Below are positions 1 to 14,425 of a stretch of 64,000 nucleotides of DNA, piece after piece. Source of the stretch: Trichoplax sp. H2. Lineage: Eukaryota; Placozoa; Uniplacotomia; Trichoplacea. Within the stretch, counting starts at the first letter, position 1, and the number at the start of each line of letters is the position of its first letter. The translations under genes were made by a program, and so were the position numbers. The stretch lies in the NCBI GenBank assembly GCA_003344405.1, contig NOWV01000244.1, forward strand, positions 29,143 through 93,142, read 5' to 3'. The notes beneath the pieces were generated by a model that was given only the letters and a program-made list of their open reading frames with translations, had not been told where the DNA came from and made no database searches.

Positions 1-2538
1 GAGCAAACTGATGGAGCATCCACTGCAACTGCAGCAACTTCAGCTAACGCAATTGGATACTAATGCAAGGAAAGAAATTGTCGTCCACATATTAGCTCAA
101 TATCGAAAAGTAATTCAAGATCGATTACCTATTTGATGGACTGATTTGTATAGTTATAAAATCAGCAGATATAAATCTTTATTGATATTCCTAATATTTT
201 CTCACAATTTCGATAGTCTCTAGATCAGATTCAGCTTGATTTGTTGACATCATACCCTGCCGCATGCAATCCATTATGGCTTGCATTAGCATGCGAAGAG
301 CTGCGAGTTTTTGGAATATTTGAACAAGTTACCGACAAGATTAAAAGATTTTCAGGTGCTTGAGATTAAGTTTAACTTTTGATAAGTATATTCTTAATCA
401 GTCATTCTTATACTGTATTCTATTGCTGTAACTGGTTTGTTTTCCAGTATTAATATTAATTTGTGTATGTGCTAAATATCGTTTGAGAGTATAAAATTTT
501 TCACGATCAGAAATCAGCTAATCTCGAAATATTAATGGATATTTCTACCACAATTGCATTAAGGAGTAGTTTTTGTTTGCTGCGTACTTGAATATTTACT
601 AATTGACTAATGGGCTTTTATGTGTGTTGAATAATGTTTTACAGAAACCTTAGAAGGTTTACTAAAAGATATTTTGGAACGTATTATTAGTGAAGATAAC
701 TATGGCATAGCCAAAAAGGTGAATGGCAATCAAATGTAACAATGCTTCGTTAGTCGATCCATTATTTTAACTAATTATATTGAAATCATCAAACATGAGA
801 GTAATGATATTTATTAGAAGCCAAGATTGTTTGCTTATGTATAAGATATCATACATATTAGAGATTTATTATATTGTTTCATAATTAATAGGTCATTTTA
901 CTAGTTACCCTAAAAGTGTCTAGCGTAATAGCCTATTTCGCTTCTTGGTTAGAAATTACGTACTTTTGTTAAAAGCTCTAAACCTAGGTTGTTTGCTTTC
1001 GTACTAGATATTATGTCTAATAGAGACTTCTAGGCATGGACTATATGAAATCGAATTAAAGCAAGTATTAAGTCAATTAGAAACCTTACCTATGCTTGCT
1101 TGGGCGCAAGCTTATCGAGCGTTAAAGCCTTTCTTAAGGAATTACCAAAGCAATCAAGGAGTCGCCGTCCTAGATTTTTTTCATCGCTCAATTAGCAAGG
1201 TATTGGATATTTAAATATAGCATAATTGAGGTAATATCGTCTTAAACTATTATGAATAAAACTAGGAATGTTTTACTACGTGATAATTCTTACAGAATAA
1301 GCAAATTGCAACCATCTCATTACTTATTAAATATTATTTCATCAATCCTAGTTTTAGCACATAATTCAGTGCAATTATGAAAAGCTCTTATTGCACATTA
1401 AATAAGAAATATCCAACTTCTAACTAATACGTTATCACATTTTATTATTCGTGAATAGTTATGCAGATGAATGTATACATATACATTAAATTAATCATTA
1501 TTGCATTGCCAATTCTCCTTTCTTTCAATTTTAGACTGTTCGAAATGACTTCCTACAAAACGATAGAGCAACTGTTAATAGCTATCGGAAAATGTTAATT
1601 GAGTACTTTGAAAATAGTTGTTCCGATCTTGAACGTATATGTCTAGAATTGCCTTATCAATTATTTGAAATTGGCGAGAAAAAAAAATTAATTGAGTTTA
1701 TACGCGGTAAAAGGTCTGTTCATATGCCACAGCATCAAAAACAATCGTATTTAAGGGTGAGACTTACTCGATAGCTTAAAATATTTGATGATAATTACGT
1801 ATAGTTTCATATTTAAAATGGTGTAACTGAGAATAATCAGTTAATTGATAAAAATTAATTAAAGACTTTGGTAGTTAAGAGAATTAATTATCTACTGATC
1901 CAGCAATTAAATGCACCAGCTTAGCTTGGCTAAGTAGTAATCCAATACATAATTTAGTAGCAAAAGGCAAAGATAAATGCTATAGTTTCGCGCTTAATTA
2001 CCCGAGATGCAAATGCTAGATACATCTCTTATATCGAAATAGAGATTGCCATATTAATGTTAAGATATACTATGATCATGATTAATTTTAATGCCATTTT
2101 CCATAATATTAAATATAGAATTGTATAATACAATGTAGAAAATGTAAATTATTATCGTCAATAGTTTGAGGATGGCACTTTCTACTGGATAATGTCTTTT
2201 CACTTTTATTTTCTTAGCGACTCCGATGTCAAAATTTTTGCTTCAAGAAAGAAAAGCAAGCAGTAATTTGTCATATGTGCCAGTATAAAACCAATGGCCT
2301 TGGTCAAGGTCCATTTTTAAATCGTGATGCTTGTATAATCTGCGGTGGATTTGTATCATCTCAAAAATCACCAGTTTACTATTGCATGAGACATAATCCC
2401 CATCCGTTACCTCATTGGAATAAATGTGCTATTTGCTCAAAGCAAGTTCAAACAAATACGCCTGGTATGAAACCAGTCGATGCTAAAGTTTGTATGATGT
2501 GCTATGGAAATGGTTCAATGTGTGCAACCATAGGCTAA
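1..2538 (+). CDS. 3' part of a STAND/NACHT-type protein (NPHP3/TTC41-like), 5' end outside window
   Basis: Six exons join in phase: 1-109 (frame starts at base 2), 217-355, 645-718, 1026-1199, 1535-1756 and 2218-2538, with GT-AG borders and a TAA stop. Visible segments are QYRK|SLDQIQLDLL, NPLWLALACEELRVFG, LLKDILERI, LPMLAWAQAYRALKPFL, LDFFHRSISK and LPYQLFEIGE. The motifs 'NPLxLxxACEELRxFG', 'LDFFHRSxSK' and 'ELPYQL' are typical of the helical region that follows the NTPase in STAND proteins such as nephrocystin-3, TEP1 and TTC41 relatives. The last exon is Cys-rich, with pairs CHMC, CIIC, CAIC and CMMC, and probably folds around zinc. The NTPase itself lies upstream of the window. Transcription converges on TRAPPC10. 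The family is inferred from these motifs; the exact orthologue is not established. Confidence 0.6.
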
Positions 2539-3886
2539 CAAAGTTAGAGATTGTCCGCCAGACAATGGCTTAACACTGCTATAGTTTAAATTTAGCTGTG
2601 CATGTATATAGATATACTTATATATATATATATGGTATGCCTAGAGCAGGTACTATCGTAAATTCATAAGTACGCTATTTAAAATATGTTAACGATAAAT
2701 AATAATTATACTATCTTATAAAATGCTAGAAATTTCATAGCTTACTGTCATAGAATTGATAATAGCAAACATACACAACTAAAATTTTTCTTGTTAATCA
2801 GCTGCGTATAAAATTTTTATGGATATGAAATAATCAATTCTTAGTAGGCATAAGTTTGTAAATAGCTCACCTGCTCGCAGTACTTCGTGATTACTGTTAA
2901 TAATCAACTTTCTCGCTTTTCTTATTGAATTATTTTATCGAAAAGAGACAGATATGTCCGAAACAATGGAGTGTCAGGGTTAAGTATATTAGCTTAGGCA
3001 TGATACTGTAGTGAACGTAAACGTTTACTGCTAGGTATCATGATCGATTATTGCCAAGAATTTCTAAATAAGTTATTTAAATAAAACATTATTCGCGTTG
3101 TTTGAAGAATCTGTATTAACGGGTTAAATTTGTATAGCTAAGGAAAAGTTAAAGCTTTTATCATGCTACAGAAAATATCGTCTCAATTTGCGAAATGAAA
3201 TAAAAACGACTTTACCAAGGTTATTTATCGAAGCAGTTTTACATGCCAAATTTAAAGGTTTGATGTTTCTATGCGTAACTGTGGTCAATCACTATTGCTA
3301 GAATAATACAACGGCACCTATGCACATTGTGTGCAGTAATATGGATAAACTACAATGTAGCAATTGTATTCGAAGCTAATTCGTATAGTTAGCCGAAATG
3401 CAGACAGCGCAACATATGCCAAAAATTTAGGACATTTTTTTTTATTCAACTCGTATACTCGTATACGAAGACGTATAATTTAAAAAAAATAAGAATGTGA
3501 GCAGCTAGTAGAAATTTTTGCAAATTTATTAATCATCGTTTAATTTTTGATACACTAGTAACTAAAATGCAAATTTTAGGAACCAGTAAAATCTGAAAAT
3601 AATATTTATATTCAACATAGCTAATATAAGGAAAGTAAGCGAAAATATTCGATTTCTCGAGAAATGATAAACCGATTCGAATCAGGAGTAACATGATCAT
3701 AAGACCGGAACATATTACCCCAGTTTTTATAATACTTATACATACATACAAGTAAATTTCACAATTAACGTATGCAACTTTTACATTTAAATCGAAACAA
3801 GATAATGAAAAAATTGTAGCAGATATAGAATGAAAGGTTAAACTTCTCCGATACAATTTTTAAATCTATATAACAGAAATACTTTG
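2539..3886. other. Convergent intergenic spacer
   Basis: AT-rich spacer between the 3' ends of the STAND-like gene and TRAPPC10. It holds a short TA microsatellite near 2608-2634 and A/T runs near 3427-3437. Short open frames here (for example on the minus strand at 3533-3856) have no recognisable motif. I see no gene. Confidence 0.7.
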
Positions 3887-6800
3887 TCATGACTGATTAG
3901 ACGTAGCATCCACAACCGAAATAGTATAGCAAAGAGGATCTGCTACACTGGATGGCAAAACACGGATTTGGCAAGCTCTGCTACAATTACACACTTCTCC
4001 GGGCTTAAAAGATCTTACTATGGTATTATTAGCTAACTCCGGAATATTACTTGAAGCTTGACGTTGTAAATGCTGCTTTTGTCTTTCTACATAATTTAAA
4101 CCACTATAACTGATAGAACTTTTCAACTTTGAAGAAGCTTCCGGTTCAATGCTTTCTCTTGATGAAACTGAATCGACTAAGACTGTTCTGTGATCAGATA
4201 ATGGATAAAATTCGAATTCTTCACTAGAACTCAGATTGATCTCATTCAAAGAGTTGTGTGCTGTAAGTTTATTTCTAGGATTACTGCTTTCGGCTATACG
4301 TGCATCATTATTTTCTGAACCGCTAGCTTCTATCATTTCTTGAATTGACAAAAAGGATGAGTTTGGAGTTAAGCTGGAAGATAATTTTGGATCCGGCTGT
4401 ACTGCATTGACGGTTTCAGTTGTAGTTAGGCCTTGATTGCTAACAGATTTTTCTAACGATTCTGAATGAGTGCTTTTCTGACGTAAATACTGTATATAGT
4501 TTGGATTATATTTGCACAATTTAACAAATGGCATCGGAAGATTACCACTAACTAAGGGAACAACCATTACAGATACAGAAACAGTGGCACCAGGAACTTG
4601 TGGTATCGTGACTATTCCACAATTTCGCCCGCACACTATCCAAGATGAAGTATTTACTTGGATTGAATATAACAGGTGATAATGATCTATTGGGGATTCA
4701 GAATTTATTGTACTATTATCATTAGCATGTTTCTTTCTCGCATCTTTGATTTCAATCTGTAAATTGCACGGCAAACCAACAACAATGGAATCACAATTTG
4801 TATCCGGATGGATAAAACTGTTAATGGTATATAACATCTACCACCAAAATAAATCGGATATTAGAACAATAGACATTCATACAGTAATAATACAAGATTC
4901 TTTCTATTACCTGCACGTTGGCTAAACTTAACCTATATATAAATTGAAATGGTTCGACGTTCCTATTAGCTTCACTCTGTATGAAAATTGCATAATAATT
5001 AGTAGAGCCCTATATAATATCAATTCTAACGTGAAGTAGGATGGTCACCTTTTCATCTACCATACTATAGTCAACAAGTAGCGTACATATCTGCTGCAGT
5101 TTCTCATTCGATAGCTCTAATGACTCTGTGTCTTTTAAGAGAAACAATAGAGTTTGCCAACATTAAATTTATTGTGCGTTAACGACTTAAAATTAAACAG
5201 AACAGGAATAAATTCTTAGATACTATATTACCATTATTGTTATACGCAACTTGCCAAAGCAGCGAAAGGGTTTGATTTGGATGCAATTTCTATACATCAT
5301 AAACAATATAAAGGTTAAAAACCCTACAAGACAAAGAATCGAATTTGCTCTGACTTTCCAGTTACTCACAATATTGCCTGATTTCTTAACCGGAATTAAG
5401 TTGATTAATGTTGCATTATCGCCTCCGCTCGCTATTGAATTTGCTTTTAAACTAGCTTCTTTTATATTTATAATTGTCGGCAATACTGCTTGTAATATGA
5501 TATGAACAAAATTTCTAAATAGATGGGAAGGCAAAGAGACCGTTAAAGCATAGACTGTAATGACGGTAAACCTGAAATAGAATGGGGAATATCTATACAA
5601 ACCTGATGCCTGTCAGTTGCAGCTTTTGTTTCAAAATGAACGGTTCATAAAATATTAAGGTAATGATACAACTATACGTTGGTGGTAACCAAAGGCAACG
5701 AAGGAACAACTACAAATATTTGGAACAGTATAAAAAAATTTAACTTGGTTCATTTTAGATTATGCAAGTCAAGACCTACTACCTGGTGTGAGTACTTTAC
5801 CAGCGGATCTTTATCAGCTGGTTTTCGATCAGTTTGAGTTCGACAAGATACTATAGACAAAGCTTGATGAGCTAAAAACTCCAAATCGAAGCTAATTTCT
5901 GCATAACTTTCGCAAGCAGGCAACGTTACTAATATTTCAAAGCTATCTTGCATTTCTTTGCTATTGATATCTAAATCTACGACCACGCTCTCATCTGTAA
6001 TTGTAAATACAGGAATAATTTCGTATGCATAACTATTAGCCTTCAAACATTTTAGAAATGATGTATTCATAATTTACAAATGGTCGCATCAATTGTTACT
6101 GAACACTACACTAATTACCAATTGGTTGATCGTGAAGACGTTTCTTAGCACTATATGAAGGCTTCGGAATGAATTTTAAACCTGTGCTAGAACATAATTT
6201 CAGTTGTGAACCAGACGAAATTGCAGTAGAACCATTAATTAATTTCACGTTAGCGTTTTGCTTTGCACCGGCAATGAATAGTTCTACGAAAAATAAAATA
6301 TAAATATTTCTAAATATTCATATACTAGTAATTCACTTTTCATTCAGGTATTTATACATAAGCATGATTTTAACCTGATAATTGGCCGTGGCTGGATATA
6401 TCGATCCTCGGAGGTATAAAGATAACGTTAAAACTGAATTTATCATCTTCAACTCGTGGATGGACTAAGGTCATCTTTTTATTTATATTGAGACTAAAGG
6501 AACGAACTTGATATTCCCCATCTTTACCGATCTAAAGAGCAATGAACGCATTTGGAATTATATCTCGGTATCGGCTTACTTATGGGAATACTGTCTCGTT
6601 GATAGGTTCAGAAATGAGCCGTGCATAGAAGCAATGAAAGACGTATACAAAAAACATTCAACACAATATATACCTCTCCAGTTACAATAACTGAGTTGAG
6701 TCCTGGTCTTAAAATTGCCTGGTCGCATACCAGATGCTTAAAGTCACTATCATACGGCTTAATAATGCTGTTACTGTTGTGCTCCGTATCTAGCATTTGA

Positions 6801-9800
6801 ATTATTTGTCTAGTTTTCTTTGCATCTTGGTCGCTTGCGGTGGCATCCAAACTAGACGATTCCGAGTTGTTAAGGTTTTCGTCGCTAACTCGCAGAAAAT
6901 TAAACATATCAACCGAAAAATCTGATCCAGATGAATGAAGCGAAACTTTATAGTGTAGCGCTGATAAACTACTGGTAGGAACAGATCGATGTAACTCTTC
7001 AGAATCATTGTTTTGTCGCTTTATAGCTAGACTAAGGGCATTGCATTTAATTTCCTATTTCAAACATATCGAATATTGCAATTAAAAGTAAGAACAACGA
7101 TATATCCACGAATAACATAGTCCTACACTATTACCTTGGAAGAATGATTAAAAACGTCAACACATACACGGATACTACCGAGTGATATTTTATCAGCGTG
7201 ATCACTCATTAGTTTAATAGTTTTTACTTCCAATAAAGGCATCATCGGGAAGCACATTTCTTCATCTATAAGTAAATATATCGATTAATCGCTTAACGAA
7301 TACAAAGGTAATGTAGTGTATTAACTTTATAATATTCAAGATAGTCACTAACCAATACCGTCTATGGAATGTTCCAAATGCGAAGAATATTCCAGTCGCT
7401 TTTGCTCACTAACATTACAATTCGAACTCAATATGATGCATGACAAAATAAATGTACATGGAAGTTAAGGCATGAATAACACATCAAAAATTTTCATAAT
7501 AAAGCTTTAACTAAAGATAATCTTTACAATCAATGAGCTAAACGCGAATCTATCACAAAAATCTGACTAAATTTTCACTGAAAGAAAGTTATTTCGTCAA
7601 GCAATAGTTTTACTACGTTATACACTTGGTAAAGATATTGTTTTTCTTCCTGCAAGTACTTTTCACATTCAGCCAGGATCAATAAAACATCCTCTGCAAG
7701 CTTTTTCCAACCCTCTATAACGTAAGTATCAAATGCTTCACGTAGTAAGACTTCAGCGCGGTCATACATTTCGCATTGTCTATGAAATATCGTAAGCAAA
7801 CATTAATACTGCTATTGCCATAATTGTGTACGTGCATATAGAATCTAAACGTACATATAGAAATTAGCTAGCTCTTTCCCAATTTGTCTCGCTCTTCGTA
7901 GTCTACCGACGTGTTTAAAATTTTCTAACGTTTTACAACATAATTCCTAAAAATATATATATATATATAAATACGAAGCCTAATTCTGTAATCATTACGG
8001 CATCTTTGAATATTGACAGAATATCACATTCTTACTATATAGTATTTTTGAAATTCCGACTTAGAGTTTAAAGCATTGCGCAATTTGGAGTAGGGACTGT
8101 TCGGTTCTGTTATATACGTAAAAAATTTCTATATATTTATCTATAGAGATGCAGCAGACAAACATGAATATCGCAAGCAAACCGTTGCTCTCTACGGTTA
8201 TTCCAGACAGCAATTCACAAGCACATTGGAGATGCTCCGACTGTTGTGTCATTTTCGGTATTAATCCGCACAGTTCACCTAGTACCAACAGCTGATATCG
8301 AATATACAGTTATAGGAATGTCAACTTGCCAAAATCATGCCATTGTGTAGCTCACTAGTATTGTACTTACTTTACTTCGACTACAGGCCCACAAATTGCA
8401 GGTATGGACTAAAATGGAGCCATTGATCATAAATTTTGACTCAATTTTATGAAGTAAAGTCATGCTGGACAAAAAGACCCAGCAAGCGTGAGCGCCAGGT
8501 GAAAGTGTTGTCTAAAAATATATTTAATTTATCACTATTGAGTGTGGCCACTAAGAATGTAATTATTTAAAGTTTCATTACATAGCTGAAAATTATTACT
8601 TAATAGAATAAAAAAATTAACTAGGATATAGTAAGTATTGCATGATTGCAGGCTCTGCTTGCATACCTTAAGTACCTCCAATTCGTAAGAGCAAGTGGAC
8701 ATAAAATTGAGCAAACTTTCTGCAGCTGTTGCTGGCTGATTAAGTCTGATAAGCAAATTACTTTGTCTGGAGAATATATAATTACGAAAGTCTAAAAATG
8801 TAACATTTCTTGAAGACATTAACTGAGCCTTGAAATCCTTGTCGTAATGCCATAGTACACCATTCCATGATTTATACTGATTTTCCAAATTATTAAACCA
8901 TTTTATCGAATCTAAATGGAAGTATGACATTTAATATTAGATATAATTTTACAATTTCGAATTTAAAATATTCAAACAAACGAGTTGTATCTTTATACTT
9001 TTATTTATTGCATCACTGATAAATTCACTTAGCAAGGCATCTAATTCGCGGTACTGAATTAAACATTCATCATCCAATCCCATCAATTCATATACAATGG
9101 CTAACTCTTCCTAGATAGGATTATAAATTACAAAATGTTTCAATCGTTAAATTACAGCTCCGCTAATGTGCGTTAGTATGTTGGCATACTTGTAATCTAA
9201 AGTAGGTACAATAGTTCCAATTTGCATCATTTCTTTTATTGCGTATCAATCGTAATTTTTCTTCAAACTGTATGAGATGAGCACTAAATGATATTAATAA
9301 TAATCTCCTAAGTCTGTTCGTTAGGTAAGTCCAAGATTCTAATGAACGAGGCATTTTGCTCGTAGGATCTACCAATTGGAAGCATCTATAGGATGCCAAT
9401 TAATAAGGAATAGCTAAATTTAGCAGGCATAGAACATTTTAATTTAAATTAATTATAAGAGTATAAATAAAAAAATGTAACCTATCCTGCTGCTTCGTGA
9501 TGTTGAAATCATTTCTAATCTTATCGTACACAGATGATTTCGTCAGATTTAATTTTGACTTCATTCTCGAGCCATCAGCACTAGTAATAAGGATAATGCA
9601 CCAATCATTTACATCGTAGTTTTTCAGAGTTCTTAACCATTCACTTATTTGCAGTTTGTGCTTAGTTTTATAGGTATCCAAATCCTGTAATATATAATTC
9701 GCTGCTTACAATCCTATCTTTTAGTTGAAGGCAGAAACATGCAGTACCACCTCATAAAATATAGACTATTAACATGTAAAATAGTCTACACATATATTTA

Positions 9801-10839
9801 AAGTAGAGGTGAAAAATTTTATCACAGCGAATAACTCCAGATTACGAAGAGCTCTCAGATTTAAAGATATAGTTAAATGCTATAACTCGAATTAGTTTTC
9901 AATACTTGACGTAAAATAAGACGGAAGTTAGGATACTATCAACAGTATCTTACCGCACAGTCGGTAACGTAGATGTGGAAGAAAGGCACTTTATAGAGGC
10001 TGTATTTGGATTCGTCTTCAATCTTGAGTAAATTTTCATCAAAGACAGCAAAATCAACATTTATGGTGACATATTTCGGTGGAAAGTTGAGGGATCTGAA
10101 AAGATAATAATATGTGCGTTGTATCAGGATTATTAATGGTAGGGTAATTATATGGATCTAAATAAACTATACTGCGGTAATGTTTTAATGTAAGTAAGAT
10201 ACATCATATAAAAGTTATTAATATACATGCATAATGCAGTTGATGCTGCGAATAAACACAGATTAATGCCAGGGGCATTTACATTAAGTAGAAATATACA
10301 TTTAACAGTAAAGGATATTTCCAATTTTTAGACTCAGTCTTAATGATTTGTATTAAAATTTGCATCTTTCTAAGCTGAGGTATACAGACATACAAAACAT
10401 TTGAATATAAAAATATCGCAATATTAACTCGTCATAACAGTACCTTTGAAATTCAATTTCTTCATTTGGCAATCGAGAACAGAGATGACCATATAACAAG
10501 GTATATAGCTCTCGATCTCCAAGACCTAAAATAGTATATCGGTAAAAAAAACACATGTAATGATGGTAATATTCATAGTATTTAAAACTCGTTTTAATAA
10601 ATTTAATTCTATGTTGTAAGATTATTGAATGTCTACTATAACCTTGAAATGTTGATGATCCAATAATGTTGTAACACGTATAATACATGCTACTTCTGCA
10701 TTATAAAAGCTCATATATCAAAACTACACTACATTAGTAAACAGGTATCGTTTGCCACGTAGCTCCATCCATATGCACTATACGAATATGTTGTGTTAAA
10801 CTAGGTAGGAGCATTTTACATTAACTAACCTGTAAACAT
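3887..10839 (-). CDS. TRAPPC10: Trafficking protein particle complex subunit 10 (TRAPPC10/Trs130), about 22 exons
   Basis: Subunit of the TRAPPII tethering complex and Rab GEF at the Golgi. Exons in gene order: 10830-10839 (ATG), 10444-10525, 9954-10095, 9482-9684, 9190-9385, 8999-9110, 8667-8911, 8371-8511, 8183-8291, 8036-8106, 7855-7946, about 7577-7779, 7353-7426, 7135-7265, 6674-7054, 6375-6531, 6119-6283, about 5781-6057, 5366-5602, 5049-5131, 4911-4976 and 3887-4837. Family landmarks run in order: LYTLLYGHL, VPFFHIYVTDC, SVYDKIRNDF, MPRSLESWTYL, EELAIVYELMG with QYRELDALL, KSWNG, CWVFLSSMTLLHKIE, LCGLIP, SPYSKLRNALNSK, GRLRRARQIGKELANFY and the C-terminal WIVCGRNCG. Almost all junctions keep phase. 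Two spots do not: the 5' border of the 5781-6057 exon, and a one-base frame change near 5565-5580. The family call is firm; those borders are approximate. Confidence 0.9.
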
Positions 10840-12397
10840 TAGAGTAATTGGCAAGGGTTTGAAGCGTAATCAAAAAGCCGAAATATCTCATTCTACTTTG
10901 AGTTTGTAACTACAAGGTCAAAATGATTAACTAATAACTCCACGAAATGAATGTGTAATGCAATGCAAGATAATGATTTGACTGTGTTCAATTTCTACTT
11001 GTATACCATGCCGGGTTGGTTTTCTTGCTTATGATATCGCTAAGCGTGCTGAACTATGATGTATACTAGGCCAAGTGACTAGTCTACGATATTTTTTTGT
11101 CTGGTATAACCGACAGATTACCACAAGAAATCTAATGGAAAAGCATTCTACTGATATTCTTCTCCATAGTGTATAACAGGGATAACCTAATTAGAATGAT
11201 GGTGTTAAACGAATAATGCAACTTCCTTCAATGTTCTACAAGACGTATTATTCTCTTAACTACACGACCAACTATGCAATATCATTTACCTTTTTGGCCT
11301 ATATTGGATTTAATACTGTCCCATTATACTGTATTGAACTTCAACATGGATAGAATGCACAATGTGTTCTGAAATACTTGATTTCTTGCTTCATGATGTA
11401 TACTTTAGCGTGAACTATGACGACGTCCAGTACAATTGATTACTTTAGAAAATTAAGTAATAAGCTAGTCGATTGCTTGTATAGCTGTAACACGTATAAT
11501 GCATTTACTTCTCTATTATGCAAGATTTATTACGATTCTAAACTACACCAGCCAGCAATGTTTTATCATGCTAGATATATGATATAATCATTCTCCCTTG
11601 TCTATTTTGCTCATTCTTATCGCATTGTACATTTTCTACGGCATCGTCATCTTGTCTATCTTATAACACTTTCTCGAGCTACCTTAACTTACAAAATTAA
11701 AGTGATTAACAAACAAGTGTAAAATACTTAGGCGTACATGATACAATAGGCTTGCTTTCTGCCATTCTTCAAGTGGTCCAGGAATTTGAATCTCGTTGTG
11801 GTGAAAAGGTTATCCTGGTAGGTGATAATTCGACCTTGAATCACAGTTGTAAAAATTGCAATGGAATGAAACGTTTCTCTGCTCAAAGCCACCAATAGTA
11901 TAATAAGTAGAAGATAGTGCTACTATTTTCTTGGTCGATTACCAGCTTTCAATGACTAGAGAAGGAATAATCCTAATTTTTTCAATAGCATGGATTGAAC
12001 TTGTTTACCTAATGGCTGCAATGCTCGAGCTGACTGATCCGGTAGTTATGACAACAGCAGGAACACGACTGCACAGTTTAAGCAATGGAGAATGACAACG
12101 CCATGACTTGACAAGCAGCCAAGAGTGATGATTAAGACAGCTACTTCTAATAATTTCAAGGATTAAAGGGAAGGAATGACTATGCCATCTGGGAGAAATG
12201 GAATTAGTTATAGCTAAAAAGCTTTGGAAAGAATTTGCCAAGGATGCTATGCTGTACTGTAGCTCTTCGAAAGGTAGTAGTGGAGTAAAGAAAGCAATTG
12301 CAATTTCCTCATACTCTACGTCTACGACGTAGGTCATGTTTAGGCATAACTCCTACTAAAAATGGGCAGGGCAGCAGGCAGCCACCCGTGCGTTACA

Positions 12398-12463
12398 TAC
12401 AGTACATGGCACTGTATATGTACAATATATTGTACTGTAAAAAGGTTCCACTGTACTGTACAA
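12398..12463. repeat. GTACAGT-type palindromic repeat cluster
   Basis: Short run of overlapping ACTGTA, GTACTGT and TGTACA words that read alike on both strands. It sits in a GC-richer patch about 1.5 kb upstream of the TRAPPC10 start. Same family as the larger blocks at 23.9, 30-31.4 and 56.8-57.4 kb. Confidence 0.7.
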
Positions 12464-14425
12464 GACGACTGTCTTCTTCTGGGTCACCTCCCATATTCTG
12501 TGTCCAATCGTCCTGTCCTGTCCACAGACAGTTGCTGTTGCTATGGCTATAGGTGGGCGTGGACACGGCATGCCTATGTTATGCTGTCGTGCTGAATTGC
12601 TAAAATAGAGAGTGTAGTGGTGATATTTTAAAAGTTGCCTATGGATCTCATACAGTACGTAAAAACAGCAAAGAATAGGTATAGTAAAAGAAGTTAATGA
12701 TCTGATAAGAAAAATCCAAACTCATGTAGTTCCATAAGCCATATCGATACTATAGGATGCAAACTATGATTGGATGTCAATTTATACTTTTTATCCTACA
12801 TTGAACGAGTTCTAGCTTTTAACCATAGAAAGTTAAGAGAAGGAAATAATCGTTATATACATTAAATCCAATCAAGACATTATGCAAATAAAATATTTCA
12901 TAAACGATAGATTAATCCTATACATTGTCACTGTAATTCAAATCTTAAAGGATTTAAGGTATGTCAAATTTGTGCAAATAACTGCACTAATCATTATCAA
13001 ACGGGTACAGTTTCATTGGCAAGACTTAAAATTACAGATAATAATCAATTATTAATCGCAGACTTTTAAGATTTCCGATAATTGCATTATGAAGAAATTA
13101 TCTATAAAGCAAAATAGTTTATCGGAAATTAATCATAATTGAACAATCAGTAATATTGAATTTCTATTAGATGCATATTTGTTAGAGGCACAATCCACAA
13201 CCTAAGTTTTCAGATAACTCTTTATCGTAAGAATTCGATGTTTACAGTTTCTAGCTTCAAGTAGTATAGGCACAATCCACAACTACAAGTATTTTTTAGT
13301 TTTACTCATCAAAATAAAAAGAATTCCATAAAGGGAATGCGAAATACTTGCTTGCACCTGAGCTTAATATTGCAGATAGTTGTTCCTGATAGAAAAACTG
13401 TATTTACATAATTAATATAAAGTGTCATCGAAAATACTATTATAGATCCAATAAGCTCGTCTTATATTTGGGTTGAGCTAGTAACGAACTGAACAATTTG
13501 ATGATATAGCTATCTATGAAGCACCCTGCCGTTCTTGTGATCCAAATTTTAGTTTCACCAGTTTAATTACCATCGTAATGTTGGTAATTAGATTTAATTA
13601 CATAATTTCATTTGTTTCTTATTATAAATAATCATGAACAAAAACAACGCAATATAATGCTCAAGTAAACACTATTACTATTCACAGTGTCTACAGCCTC
13701 TTTGAGAGCCCACAACAGGTTCTGTTCTAGCCAGATAGAGGAATTCCAGTACGTTGCAAATTTATAGCAACAAGCTAACAATTGAAATACTGCACTATAA
13801 AGTTCACAATTTTAATATCGAACTTTGAACGTCAGACAAGGATTGTAGAAACATTAGAAGTTCATCTACCTCTCTACCTAAAGTAATGCGTGGAATTTAT
13901 AAGAAAAGCACAGGAATTAATGAATGGTCCCGATTATCCTCATCCATTGAAATTATAATTAGTACCGTAGACAATAGAGCTATATGAATGGCAATGGCAT
14001 TGAGTAGAAAGTGCTGTCTGGCAGGTTTATTAGCTCTAACGGGTGACCGAGAAAGAGATTCTAAATGATATCGTTACCTACGGTACTTCTAAGTTTTAGC
14101 AAGGTATTCAACGGGAAGAAAAATCCCTTATTTTCTCCAGTTTCTCAGCAAATTCTATACCAGTCAGATTTTCTAAGTTCGAAAGACTCAACTTGGACCG
14201 AATCATCTCACAAGCTAGTAGACTAATTTCAAAGACTCTGTTGCATTATATAATTATGGCAAATTTTACTGTACTAGTGCTTCTAATACTGTTAAAAATA
14301 CCCTTGCTCTGTTTTAAGTTACTGAATTCTTTGCCTGTGGGAAAGATCTTTTACGGTTGCATAGTAAATAGCGATGGTGATAGTAAGTTCTTATTAATCA
14401 TACTCGTATATTGTTATTGTACTCT

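Noticed and set aside
5251-5505. 84-codon plus-strand ORF
   Set aside because: Antisense shadow of the TRAPPC10 exon at 5366-5602.
12005-12337. 110-codon minus-strand ORF with ATG near a GTACAGT cluster
   Set aside because: Ser-rich, no recognisable motif and no exon neighbours; kept only as an observation about the island.
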